From a bacterium (GTDB lineage Bacteria > SZUA-79 > Acidulodesulfobacterales > Acidulodesulfobacteraceae), in the NCBI GenBank assembly GCA_021791295.1, contig JAJYWW010000122.1, positions 1-5,665 of the forward strand: a stretch of DNA of 5,665 nt, read 5' to 3'. Below are positions 1 to 5,665 of the stretch, in pieces; the first letter of the stretch is position 1, and each line of letters opens with the position of its first letter. The notes beneath the pieces were generated by a model. The model had not been told where the DNA came from and made no database searches. It saw only the letters and a program-made list of their open reading frames with translations. A program made the translations under genes and the position numbers.

Positions 1-668
1 ACTAGTATTACTTCGCCCGGCCTTACGTCTCTTATATATTCGGCATTTATAAGATCTAAAGCGCATGTTTCCGAAGCAAAAACTATAGAACCGTTAAGTC
101 TTCCCATAACGAGAGGCCTGAAACCGAAAGGATCTCTTGCGGCTATCATCTCTTTTTCGGAAAGAAACAGGAAAGAGTATGCGCCTTTAAGTTTTTTTAA
201 TGAACTTACTATCCTGTCTATAAGAAGGTTTTCTTTAGATAAAGCCGTTAGATGTATAACTACTTCGGTATCGGAAGTAGATGAAAAAATAGAGCCGTTT
301 TCTTCAAGTTCGTCTTTTATTAAGTGGGCGTTAGTAATATTTCCGTTGTGAGCCACCGCTATCGAACCGAAATAATAATCGGCGACAAGCGGCTGCGCGT
401 TTTTAAGAAGCGTTTCTCCTGCCGTTGAATACCTTACATGTCCTATGGCGTTTTTTCCTTTGAGCTGTAAAAGGGTATTTTCTTTAAATACGTCGTTAAC
501 AAGACCAAGGCTCTTGTGAAAATATAAGCCGTTCATATCGGACGACGCTATTCCGCAAGACTCCTGCCCCCTGTGCTGAAGCGCGTAAAGTCCCAAATAA
601 GTTATTTTAGCGGCTTCTTCGTTATTGTATATGCCGAATACGCCGCATTCGTCTTTTATCTCTTCCAT
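1..668 (-). CDS. purF: Amidophosphoribosyltransferase PurF, N-terminal part (3' end beyond the left edge)
   Basis: PurF transfers the amide nitrogen of glutamine to PRPP, giving 5-phosphoribosylamine, the first committed step of purine synthesis in the cytosol. I translated this frame by hand: 222 codons are visible and the frame stays open to base 1. The visible part is the Ntn-type glutaminase domain. Cys8 (MEEIKDECGVFG) is the expected nucleophile after removal of a 7-residue leader. LQHRGQES lies at 30-37, HVRYSTAG at 77-84 (Arg79 binds glutamine), AHNGNI at 106-111 (Asn108/Gly109, oxyanion hole), SDTEV at 132-136, and RDPFGFRPL at 178-186. The PRPP-binding phosphoribosyltransferase domain would lie beyond the edge. 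The leader is typical of the processed Bacillus-type enzymes, which often carry a 4Fe-4S cluster, but the cluster cysteines are off-window. The start is ATG, 18 bases after purL, in pure A/T sequence with no Shine-Dalgarno motif. Identity is very sure. Confidence 0.97.
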   Translation of the reverse strand, partial: MEEIKDECGVFGIYNNEEAAKITYLGLYALQHRGQESCGIASSDMNGLYFHKSLGLVNDVFKENTLLQLKGKNAIGHVRYSTAGETLLKNAQPLVADYYFGSIAVAHNGNITNAHLIKDELEENGSIFSSTSDTEVVIHLTALSKENLLIDRIVSSLKKLKGAYSFLFLSEKEMIAARDPFGFRPLVMGRLNGSIVFASETCALDLINAEYIRDVRPGEVIL

Positions 669-686
669 AATTATTAAATAAATAAT

Positions 687-2948
687 TTAAATAACGGAAA
701 AATATCCTTCTTTTATTTTATCACTTTTTAAGTCTATTTTGTCGTTAATTTTCATTATGCCTTTTTTAACATCGCCGATTTTTTCCAATTTTATTCCGCA
801 TTCGGCGCAAATTTCCGAAACAGCCGTTTTTTGCGGTCCGTTTAATTTTTTATCTGCGCTTATTATAAACGCCTGCTCGAATTCCGAAAATAAGAAAGAG
901 TCGATTCTAACGCCGCTTTTTGAGGTATCGTAATTTACTGCAAAACCGAGAGTTTGATTTGGACAGGTTATCGCGCTCTCCGCCAGCGAAACAAAAATTC
1001 CGCCTTCGCTGATATCGGACGCGCTTTTTAAAAATCCCTTATTTATTAAAGACCTCAGACAGTTTTGAAGACGGACTTCATAATCTAAATCTATATTGGA
1101 AGGTTTTTGCATAAAATTTCCGTATTCTAAGTCCATATAAAGGCTGCCTCCAAGATTGCCGGATAATCTGCCCAGAATATAAATTTCGTCGCCTTCGTTT
1201 TTAAAATATGGGGTTACCGCTTTTTCGACGTCGTCTATAAACCCGAGCATGCCAATAACCGGCGTAGGATAAATTTTATGAACCGTCGTTTTACCGCCGT
1301 CTTTTTTTGCTGTTTCGTTATAAAAACTAACGTTTCCGCTTATAACAGGCGTATTTAATTTTAATGCGGCAGATTTTATGCCTTCTAAAGCATTTGCGAA
1401 CTGCCACATAACTTCGGGATCTTCCGGACTTGCAAAATTAAGGCAGTCGGTAATAGCTGCCGGATATCCGCCGCACGCGGTTATATTGCGGGCGCATTCG
1501 GTTACTGCAAGCGCTCCTCCGGTAAACGGATCTAAATAGGTATATTTTGAGTTTCCGCTCGTGTTTAACAAAAAGCCTTTTTTACCTGCTCCGTCGCCGA
1601 CGTTAACCCTTAAAACTGCGGCGGAAAAACCAGGCGGAACAATAGTGGCCGTTCCTATCGTATAGTCGTACTGGGTAAAAACGCTTTTTTTAGACGCTAT
1701 ATTGGGATGCGTTATTATTTTAAAGGCTATACCGTTAAAATTTTCCGGCATTTTATAATTTTCTATATTTAACGGTTTTACGCCGTTTAAATACACAGGT
1801 TTTTTAACCGGTCTTTTATATTCCGGTCCGTTTACTACGGTATTTACGCCTAACGTTTTATACGGTTTTGATTTATAAAAAAATCTGATTTCTTTTTCCT
1901 TAATGACCTCGCCTACTTCGACGCAATTTAGTCCCCATTTGTCGAAAACCGCTTTTAATTCGTCAAATTTATCCCTGCCGCATGCCAGCAGCATTCTCTC
2001 CTGAGATTCCGACAGCATCATTTCTACCGGAGTAATTTCGGAAGTTCTTAACGGAACCGCGTCTAAATTTATAATCATCCCTTTTCCGCTGCTATCCGCC
2101 ATTTCAAAGGACGAACTGGTTAAACCGGCTGCCCCCATATCCTGTATAGAAACTATAAGTTTTTTTTCCATAGCTTCAAGGCATGCTTCGAGAAGAAGTT
2201 TTTCGGTAAAAGGATCGCCAACTTGAACGGTGCTTCTTTTTTTGTTCTTTTTTAAATCGAATTCTTCCGAAGCCATCGTAGCTCCGTGTATCCCGTCCAT
2301 TCCCGTCGATGAACCGACGTAAACAACGATATTGCCCTCTTCGCACTTCGATGAAAGAAATATTCCGTCTTTTTTGGCTATGCCTATTGTAAAAGCGTTT
2401 ACGAGTATATTGTCGTTATAACATTCGTCGAATACGACTTCTCCGCCTACGGTCGGGACGCCCATGCAGTTGCCGTAAAACCCGATTCCTTTAACTACTT
2501 CGGACAGATAATAAGGCGTCCTAGGATGGGAAAAACTTCCGAATCTTAAAGAATTTAGATTTGCTACAGGCCTTGCTCCCATAGTAAAGATGTCCCGCAT
2601 AATGCCGCCTACTCCGGTGGCAGAACCCTGAAAAGGCTCTATAAAAGAAGGATGATTATGGCTTTCCATCTTGAACACAAGCACGTCGCCGTCTCCAAAA
2701 TCCACTACTCCGGCGTTTTCACCCGGTCCAATAAGAACCTTGCCTCCTTCCGTCGGCAGAGTTTTTAAATAAACTTTGGAGCTTTTATAAGAACAGTGTT
2801 CCGACCACATAGCCGAAAATATACCGAGTTCAAAAGCATCCGGTTCATGTCCGAGCAATTCCGAAATCTTATTATATTCTTCGGCAGATAAGCCGAAAAG
2901 TTTTTCGGTTTTTTTTGTATCGCTTTTTTCAGAGCTTACTTTATCCAT
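687..2948 (-). CDS. purL: Phosphoribosylformylglycinamidine synthase subunit PurL (small type)
   Basis: PurL is the ATP-dependent synthetase subunit of FGAM synthase. It converts FGAR to FGAM with ammonia delivered by PurQ, inside a complex that also needs PurS. At 753 residues it has the length of small PurL proteins; the enteric large PurL is near 1,300. The protein has the duplicated AIRS-like layout. In the first half, [11 protein letters not shown] (47-57, His51), KMESHNHPS (93-101), [14 protein letters not shown] (124-137), QDMGAAGLT (269-277) and LSESQERML (312-320) are visible. In the second half, [10 protein letters not shown] (473-482), SGNVSFYNE (537-545) and DISEGG (645-650) are visible. 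The first 15 or so residues are a lysine- and serine-rich extension that shows no family motif. No other ATG occurs before Met47, which lies inside a conserved motif, so the first ATG is kept although it has no Shine-Dalgarno sequence. A glycine/serine/arginine-type stretch near 686-696 reads [11 protein letters not shown] and is less canonical than its first-half counterpart. Confidence 0.98.
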   Translation of the reverse strand: MDKVSSEKSDTKKTEKLFGLSAEEYNKISELLGHEPDAFELGIFSAMWSEHCSYKSSKVYLKTLPTEGGKVLIGPGENAGVVDFGDGDVLVFKMESHNHPSFIEPFQGSATGVGGIMRDIFTMGARPVANLNSLRFGSFSHPRTPYYLSEVVKGIGFYGNCMGVPTVGGEVVFDECYNDNILVNAFTIGIAKKDGIFLSSKCEEGNIVVYVGSSTGMDGIHGATMASEEFDLKKNKKRSTVQVGDPFTEKLLLEACLEAMEKKLIVSIQDMGAAGLTSSSFEMADSSGKGMIINLDAVPLRTSEITPVEMMLSESQERMLLACGRDKFDELKAVFDKWGLNCVEVGEVIKEKEIRFFYKSKPYKTLGVNTVVNGPEYKRPVKKPVYLNGVKPLNIENYKMPENFNGIAFKIITHPNIASKKSVFTQYDYTIGTATIVPPGFSAAVLRVNVGDGAGKKGFLLNTSGNSKYTYLDPFTGGALAVTECARNITACGGYPAAITDCLNFASPEDPEVMWQFANALEGIKSAALKLNTPVISGNVSFYNETAKKDGGKTTVHKIYPTPVIGMLGFIDDVEKAVTPYFKNEGDEIYILGRLSGNLGGSLYMDLEYGNFMQKPSNIDLDYEVRLQNCLRSLINKGFLKSASDISEGGIFVSLAESAITCPNQTLGFAVNYDTSKSGVRIDSFLFSEFEQAFIISADKKLNGPQKTAVSEICAECGIKLEKIGDVKKGIMKINDKIDLKSDKIKEGYFSVI

Positions 2949-2989
2949 TTTAAATTTTATTATTTTTCTGATTATTATATTTTATTTTT

Positions 2990-3706
2990 TTAACTCTCTT
3001 TTATATATTTAATAATAGATTTAAATATATATCCTCCGTCTTCGCTTCCGAGTATTTTTTCGGAAGACCTTTCGGGGTGGGGCATTAACCCCATAATATT
3101 GCCGTTTTCGTTTGAAATGCCCGCAATATTATACATAGAACCGTTGGGGTTTGAAAGTTCGTTTATATCGCCGTTTTCGTCGCAATATTTAAAAATTACG
3201 GCATTTTTATCGTTTAAGCCTTTTATTATTTTCTTTTCCGCAAAATAGTTCCCGTCGTGATGGGCAATAGGCATTTTTAGCAAAGAGTCTTTTTTTAAAG
3301 CGCATGTAAAAGGCGTTTCCGCATTTAGGGTTTTTAAATAAACGTCTTTACATTCAAATTTTAAAGAATTATTGGTAAGCATAACGCCGCTTAAAAGACC
3401 TGCTTCAAGAAGTATCTGGAAGCCGTTGCAGATTCCTAACACTATACCGTCTTTATAGGCATAATCTTTAATATATTCCATTACGGGACTTCTGGCGGCA
3501 AGAGCGCCGGATCTTAAATAATCGCCGTAAGAAAATCCGCCTGGAATTACTATAAAATCATAGCCGCCAAGGTCGTTAATTTTGTCTTTATGCCATATAA
3601 ACGAAGCGCTAAGGTCAAATACATCGTTTAAAACCCTATATACGTCGGCATCGCAGTTCGAGCCCGGAAAAACAGTTATGCCGGCTTTTATTTTTTTATT
3701 ATTCAT
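2990..3706 (-). CDS. purQ: Phosphoribosylformylglycinamidine synthase subunit PurQ (glutaminase)
   Basis: PurQ is the class I glutamine amidotransferase of FGAM synthase. It hydrolyses glutamine and passes ammonia to PurL. The 238 residues match the free-standing subunit's usual length of about 220-240. The N-terminus ITVFPGSNCDAD (10-21) is typical of PurQ. PGGFSYGDYLRSGA (55-68) carries the oxyanion region. GICNGFQIL (91-99) is the nucleophile elbow with Cys93, and MPHPER (208-213) supplies the catalytic His210 and Glu212. PIAHHDGNY (146-154) is another characteristic PurQ stretch. All three catalytic residues are intact. It lies between purS (15-base gap) and purL (41-base gap), as expected for subunits of one complex. 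Its ATG follows A/T-rich sequence with no clear Shine-Dalgarno motif, so translation may be coupled to purS. Confidence 0.98.
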   Translation of the reverse strand: MNNKKIKAGITVFPGSNCDADVYRVLNDVFDLSASFIWHKDKINDLGGYDFIVIPGGFSYGDYLRSGALAARSPVMEYIKDYAYKDGIVLGICNGFQILLEAGLLSGVMLTNNSLKFECKDVYLKTLNAETPFTCALKKDSLLKMPIAHHDGNYFAEKKIIKGLNDKNAVIFKYCDENGDINELSNPNGSMYNIAGISNENGNIMGLMPHPERSSEKILGSEDGGYIFKSIIKYIKES

Positions 3707-3721
3707 AAGTGATATTTAATT

Positions 3722-3976
3722 TTATTTAATTTCTATAGTAAATTCTTCGATTAAGGGATTCGACAAAACCTTTTCGGAAATCTCTTCCGCCTCTCCCTTT
3801 AGAGCGACATGTCCGTCCTTTACTTCTCCGGCAAAATCGATTTCGATATACTTGCCCACCCTTACGTCTTTTACGTTATCGTAACCGGAGGATTTAAGAA
3901 CCGACAAAACGGCTTTACCCTGAGGGTCCAATACTTCATCTTTCAGCATTATTTTTATAAAAGCTTTTTTATTCAT
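3722..3976 (-). CDS. purS: Phosphoribosylformylglycinamidine synthase subunit PurS
   Basis: PurS is the small structural subunit of FGAM synthase. It bridges PurL and PurQ and is thought to help pass ammonia between them; it is not catalytic itself. The diagnostic run LDPQGKAV (16-23) is followed by SSGYDNVKDVRVGKYIEI (29-46) and a C-terminal strand NPLIEEFTIEI. I chose the ATG at 3974-3976, giving 84 residues, the usual PurS length. It has GAGG five bases upstream, and the protein then begins directly with the family's first beta strand. An in-frame ATG at 4016-4018 would give 98 residues and overlap purB by 11 bases. It lacks a Shine-Dalgarno sequence, and its extra 14 residues (including TVTVTV) are encoded by a six-base tandem repeat. 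With the chosen start, purS lies 31 bases after purB and 15 before purQ. Confidence 0.93.
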   Translation of the reverse strand: MNKKAFIKIMLKDEVLDPQGKAVLSVLKSSGYDNVKDVRVGKYIEIDFAGEVKDGHVALKGEAEEISEKVLSNPLIEEFTIEIK

Positions 3977-3980
3977 TTTT

Positions 3981-3985
3981 TCCTC
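3981..3985 (-). promoter_or_regulatory. Ribosome binding site that decides the purS start
   Basis: On the minus strand this reads GAGGA; the GAGG core ends five A residues before the ATG at 3976. It is one of only two good Shine-Dalgarno sequences in the unit and favours the 84-residue PurS over the longer open frame. The longer frame's ATG follows the last codons of purB with no such motif. Confidence 0.75.
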
Positions 3986-4008
3986 GTTTACCGTTACCGT
4001 TACCGTTT
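3986..4008 (-). repeat. Six-base tandem repeat (about three copies) at the purB-purS junction
   Basis: On the + strand CCGTTA occurs twice in tandem (3991-3996 and 3997-4002), followed by CCGTTT (4003-4008) and preceded by the partial copy GTTTA (3986-3990). On the transcript this is a run of AACGGT-type units between the purB stop codon and the purS Shine-Dalgarno sequence. In the longer purS frame it would encode alternating Thr and Val. A six-base unit can expand or contract without changing that frame. It may be no more than a chance or slippage product. Confidence 0.7.
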
Positions 4009-5300
4009 TATTCCGCATTGTATCTGTCGAAAATATAGTTAATATATTTAAAGTAATAATTAATGTCGAATAATTCGTCTATTTCTTGAGCGGTAAGATG
4101 CTTAGAAACTGATGCATCTTTTTTTAACAGTTCGCTGAAATCCATCTGCGAACGGATGCTTTCGTGGGCAAGACCCTGTACTATTTTATAAGCATCTTCT
4201 CTTAACATTCCTTTATCGATAAGAGTCAGCAAAACTTTTTGCGAAAAAATAACGCCTTTAGTCAAATTTATATTCTTTAACATATTATCTTCTTTGACTA
4301 TTAAATTTTCGATCAAATAAGTCAACTGATGAACTATATAATATACTAAAATCGTGGAATCAGGCGCAATTATTCTCTCGACGGACGAATGGGAAATATC
4401 CCTTTCGTGCCAGAGCGGTATATTTTCAAGCGACGCTATAAGATTAGAACGGACTATGCGGGAAAGTCCGCAAATGTTTTCGGATACTATGGGATTTTTT
4501 TTGTGCGGCATTGCGGAAGAACCTTTCTGTCCGGGCGCAAAAGGCTCTTCGGCTTCGGCAACTTCCGTCCTCATTAGATGCCTGATTTCTAAGGCTATTT
4601 TTTCGCATGATGCGGCAAGGGAAGCAAGCGAATAAAAAGCATCCGCATAAACGTCTCTCTGTATAACCTGATTAGACAAAATATGTTTAAGCCCTAAAAT
4701 ATCGAGAGCCGTCTGTTCTACTTCCGGCGAAATGTTGGCATAATTCCCTACGGCGCCGGACAGTTTGCCGAAAGATACCGATTTTATCGCCGTTTTTATT
4801 CTCTCTTCGGCTCTTTTAATTTCTTCATAAAATATTAGGAGCTTAAATCCAAAGGTTACCGGCTCTGCATGTATTCCGTGCGTTCTTCCCATTACCGGCG
4901 TATGTTTATATCTTACGGCCTGATTTCTTAAAGATTCTCTTAAAATTTCTATTTTTTTAAGTATTAATTCGAGAGATTCTTTTAGCAGTAAAGAAAAGGA
5001 TGTATCTCCGACGTCGGAAGAAGTAAGTCCAAGATGAATAAACCTTGAATCTTCGCCGACATATTTTGCGACGTTTGTTAAAAAAGCTATGACGTCGTGC
5101 TTTGTAACGTTTTCTATTTCCTGTATCTCATTAAGGTTAAACTTTGCTTTCCGGATTATATTTTCATAAGAAGTATCGGGGATTTTTCCTGTTTTATTGT
5201 AAGCCGTACATACGGCAAGTTCAACCTTCAGCCAAGTCCCGTATTTATTTTCAAGCGACCATACTTTGGCTATTTCCGGAAGAGAATATCTTTCTATCAA
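4008..5300 (-). CDS. purB: Adenylosuccinate lyase PurB
   Basis: PurB is a homotetrameric cytosolic lyase of the fumarase/aspartase superfamily. It removes fumarate from SAICAR (giving AICAR) and from adenylosuccinate (giving AMP). The 430 residues match the Bacillus/Thermotoga-type enzyme. The N-terminus MIERYSLPEIAKVW is characteristic. Conserved sites are TKHDVIAF (66-73, His68), FIHLGLTSSDV (87-97, His89), GRTHGIHAEP (138-147, His141) and the superfamily signature GSSAMPHKKNP (260-270), whose serines include the catalytic base on a mobile loop. HERDISHSSVER (298-309) is also intact. The start codon is TTG (5298-5300), supported by the Shine-Dalgarno sequence just upstream and by the N-terminus matching the family from its first residue. 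The next gene is purS. No purC lies between them, unlike in B. subtilis. Confidence 0.98.
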   Translation of the reverse strand: MIERYSLPEIAKVWSLENKYGTWLKVELAVCTAYNKTGKIPDTSYENIIRKAKFNLNEIQEIENVTKHDVIAFLTNVAKYVGEDSRFIHLGLTSSDVGDTSFSLLLKESLELILKKIEILRESLRNQAVRYKHTPVMGRTHGIHAEPVTFGFKLLIFYEEIKRAEERIKTAIKSVSFGKLSGAVGNYANISPEVEQTALDILGLKHILSNQVIQRDVYADAFYSLASLAASCEKIALEIRHLMRTEVAEAEEPFAPGQKGSSAMPHKKNPIVSENICGLSRIVRSNLIASLENIPLWHERDISHSSVERIIAPDSTILVYYIVHQLTYLIENLIVKEDNMLKNINLTKGVIFSQKVLLTLIDKGMLREDAYKIVQGLAHESIRSQMDFSELLKKDASVSKHLTAQEIDELFDINYYFKYINYIFDRYNAE

Positions 5301-5356
5301 TTTAGACCCCCTTGATTGCTTTTCCTTTATAGTTTATCTTAATTTCGTCCGATCTT
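5301..5356 (-). other. Gap between the exbD-like gene and purB, without a visible terminator
   Basis: These 56 bases hold the purB Shine-Dalgarno sequence at the purB end. On the minus strand I see no GC-rich hairpin followed by a T run after the exbD-like stop. A TATAAA (5331-5336) could pass as a -10 box, but no acceptable -35 box sits about 17 bases upstream. No purine riboswitch or PurR-type operator is recognisable. The simplest reading is transcription continuing from the exbD-like gene into purB, though a promoter not seen by eye cannot be excluded. Confidence 0.5.
5306..5313 (-). promoter_or_regulatory. Strong ribosome binding site for the TTG start of purB
   Basis: The minus strand reads AAGGGGGT, five bases before TTG. 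It differs from the ideal AAGGAGGT at one base, where a G-U wobble pair with 16S rRNA is still possible. This match supports TTG as the purB start and is the strongest translation signal in the window. Confidence 0.8.
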
Positions 5357-5665
5357 TTATTTTTTAGTAGCGATAGCTATTTTATACAATCCATGCTCTA
5401 TGCTTAATCCCATTACGTTTACTATGCTTGCGGCAGTAGATTTTTTATCCGCTTTTATAATGATAGTTGCGTTCCCCTGAGACTTTTTAACGTCTTTTAA
5501 AAATAAAGACAATTCTTTCAGCGACAGTTCTTTATTTTCGTAATATATCTTGCCTGCTTTAGTAATATAAAGCGTTACCGGTTTTTTTGAAGAAGCGAAA
5601 GATTTTGCTCCTGATTTCGGCAGATGAATTTTTATGCCGTAATTTGAAGTAAAAGTCGTCGTCAT
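5357..5665 (-). CDS. ExbD/TolR-family biopolymer transport protein, periplasmic part (5' end beyond the right edge)
   Basis: ExbD/TolR proteins form, with ExbB/TolQ, an inner-membrane proton channel that energises outer-membrane transport (with TonB) or envelope constriction (with TolA). The 102 visible residues match the periplasmic domain. MTTTFTSNYGIKIHLPKSG resembles the stretch after the single membrane helix, then come VTLYITKAGKIYYENKELS (30-48), ATIIIKADKKST (66-77) and a last helix and strand VNVMGLSIEHGLYKIAIAT (82-100). Family members are usually about 130-145 residues, with a short cytosolic N-terminus and a membrane helix carrying the proton-relay Asp (LTPLIDV-like). Both are missing here. 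The ATG at 5663-5665 touches the window edge and most likely matches the Met of the family's FFM-TTTF-like helix end, so it is internal. ExbD and TolR cannot be told apart from this part. An exbB/tolQ partner would be expected off-window. Confidence 0.88.
   Translation of the reverse strand: MTTTFTSNYGIKIHLPKSGAKSFASSKKPVTLYITKAGKIYYENKELSLKELSLFLKDVKKSQGNATIIIKADKKSTAASIVNVMGLSIEHGLYKIAIATKK

Noticed and set aside
739..933. Plus-strand open frame of 64 codons opposite the 3' end of purL
   Set aside because: Antisense to conserved PurL coding sequence, with no recognisable protein. The low-complexity hydrophobic start reflects A-rich lysine codons on the other strand.
2223..2270. Long T runs within purL as a sign of frameshift
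   Set aside because: The frame continues correctly through them, encoding a lysine-rich loop (DLKKNKKRS) that leads into the conserved TVQVGDPF, so no frameshift is present.
2949..2989. Possible terminator or promoter between purQ and purL
   Set aside because: The sequence is almost only A and T. It has no GC-rich stem and any TATAAT-like match is expected by chance at this composition.
3809..4042. Plus-strand open frame of 77 codons opposite purS and the end of purB
   Set aside because: It is rich in Phe and Tyr because it reads the reverse of AT-rich coding DNA, and includes the tandem repeat as YRYRYR. No family resemblance and no clear ribosome binding site.
4354..4635. Plus-strand open frame of 93 codons opposite purB
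   Set aside because: It lies entirely antisense to the highly conserved signature region of purB, its protein matches no family I recognise, and it has no independent support. It is a shadow of the real gene.
5097..5315. Plus-strand open frame of 72 codons opposite the purB start
   Set aside because: Antisense to the conserved PurB N-terminus, with no recognisable domain.
5301..5356. Possible purine riboswitch, PurR operator or terminator upstream of purB
   Set aside because: The gap is only 56 bases, too short for a purine riboswitch with its expression platform. No paired stems, operator repeat or hairpin with a T tract can be seen by eye.

Overview
The window reads as one minus-strand transcription unit for de novo purine biosynthesis. 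In transcription order (right to left) it holds the 3' part of an ExbD/TolR-family gene, then purB, purS, purQ, purL and the 5' part of purF. Both outer genes run off the window. The longest gap between genes is 56 bases and no intrinsic terminator is visible in any gap, so the genes are probably co-transcribed.

The pathway content is coherent. PurF makes 5-phosphoribosylamine, the first committed step. PurS, PurQ and PurL together form the three-part FGAM synthase, the fourth step. PurB acts twice: it releases fumarate from SAICAR to give AICAR, and from adenylosuccinate to give AMP. The split PurS/PurQ/small-PurL arrangement is that of Bacillus and Thermotoga, not the single-chain large PurL of enteric bacteria. 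The order purB-(no purC)-purS-purQ-purL-purF resembles the Bacillus subtilis pur operon core without purC between purB and purS.

The organism is a bacterium with AT-rich DNA, and some gaps between genes consist almost only of A and T. In the visible purF, 15 of 17 isoleucines are ATA and all 8 arginines are AGA or AGG. The ExbD/TolR gene, an inner-membrane proton-channel component that energises outer-membrane processes, points to a two-membrane (Gram-negative type) cell. A low-GC deltaproteobacterium-like or Deferribacterota-like lineage would fit, but the window cannot fix the taxon.

Start-site details matter here. purB begins with TTG behind a near-perfect Shine-Dalgarno sequence. purS most likely begins 14 codons inside its longest open frame. 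The ATG at the right edge is internal to exbD. purQ, purL and purF have no recognisable Shine-Dalgarno sequence. I see no mobile element, CRISPR array, RNA gene or riboswitch. The region looks like ordinary housekeeping DNA; the most unusual points are the exbD-purB junction and the mix of translation-initiation signals. I found no evidence of a new biological system.
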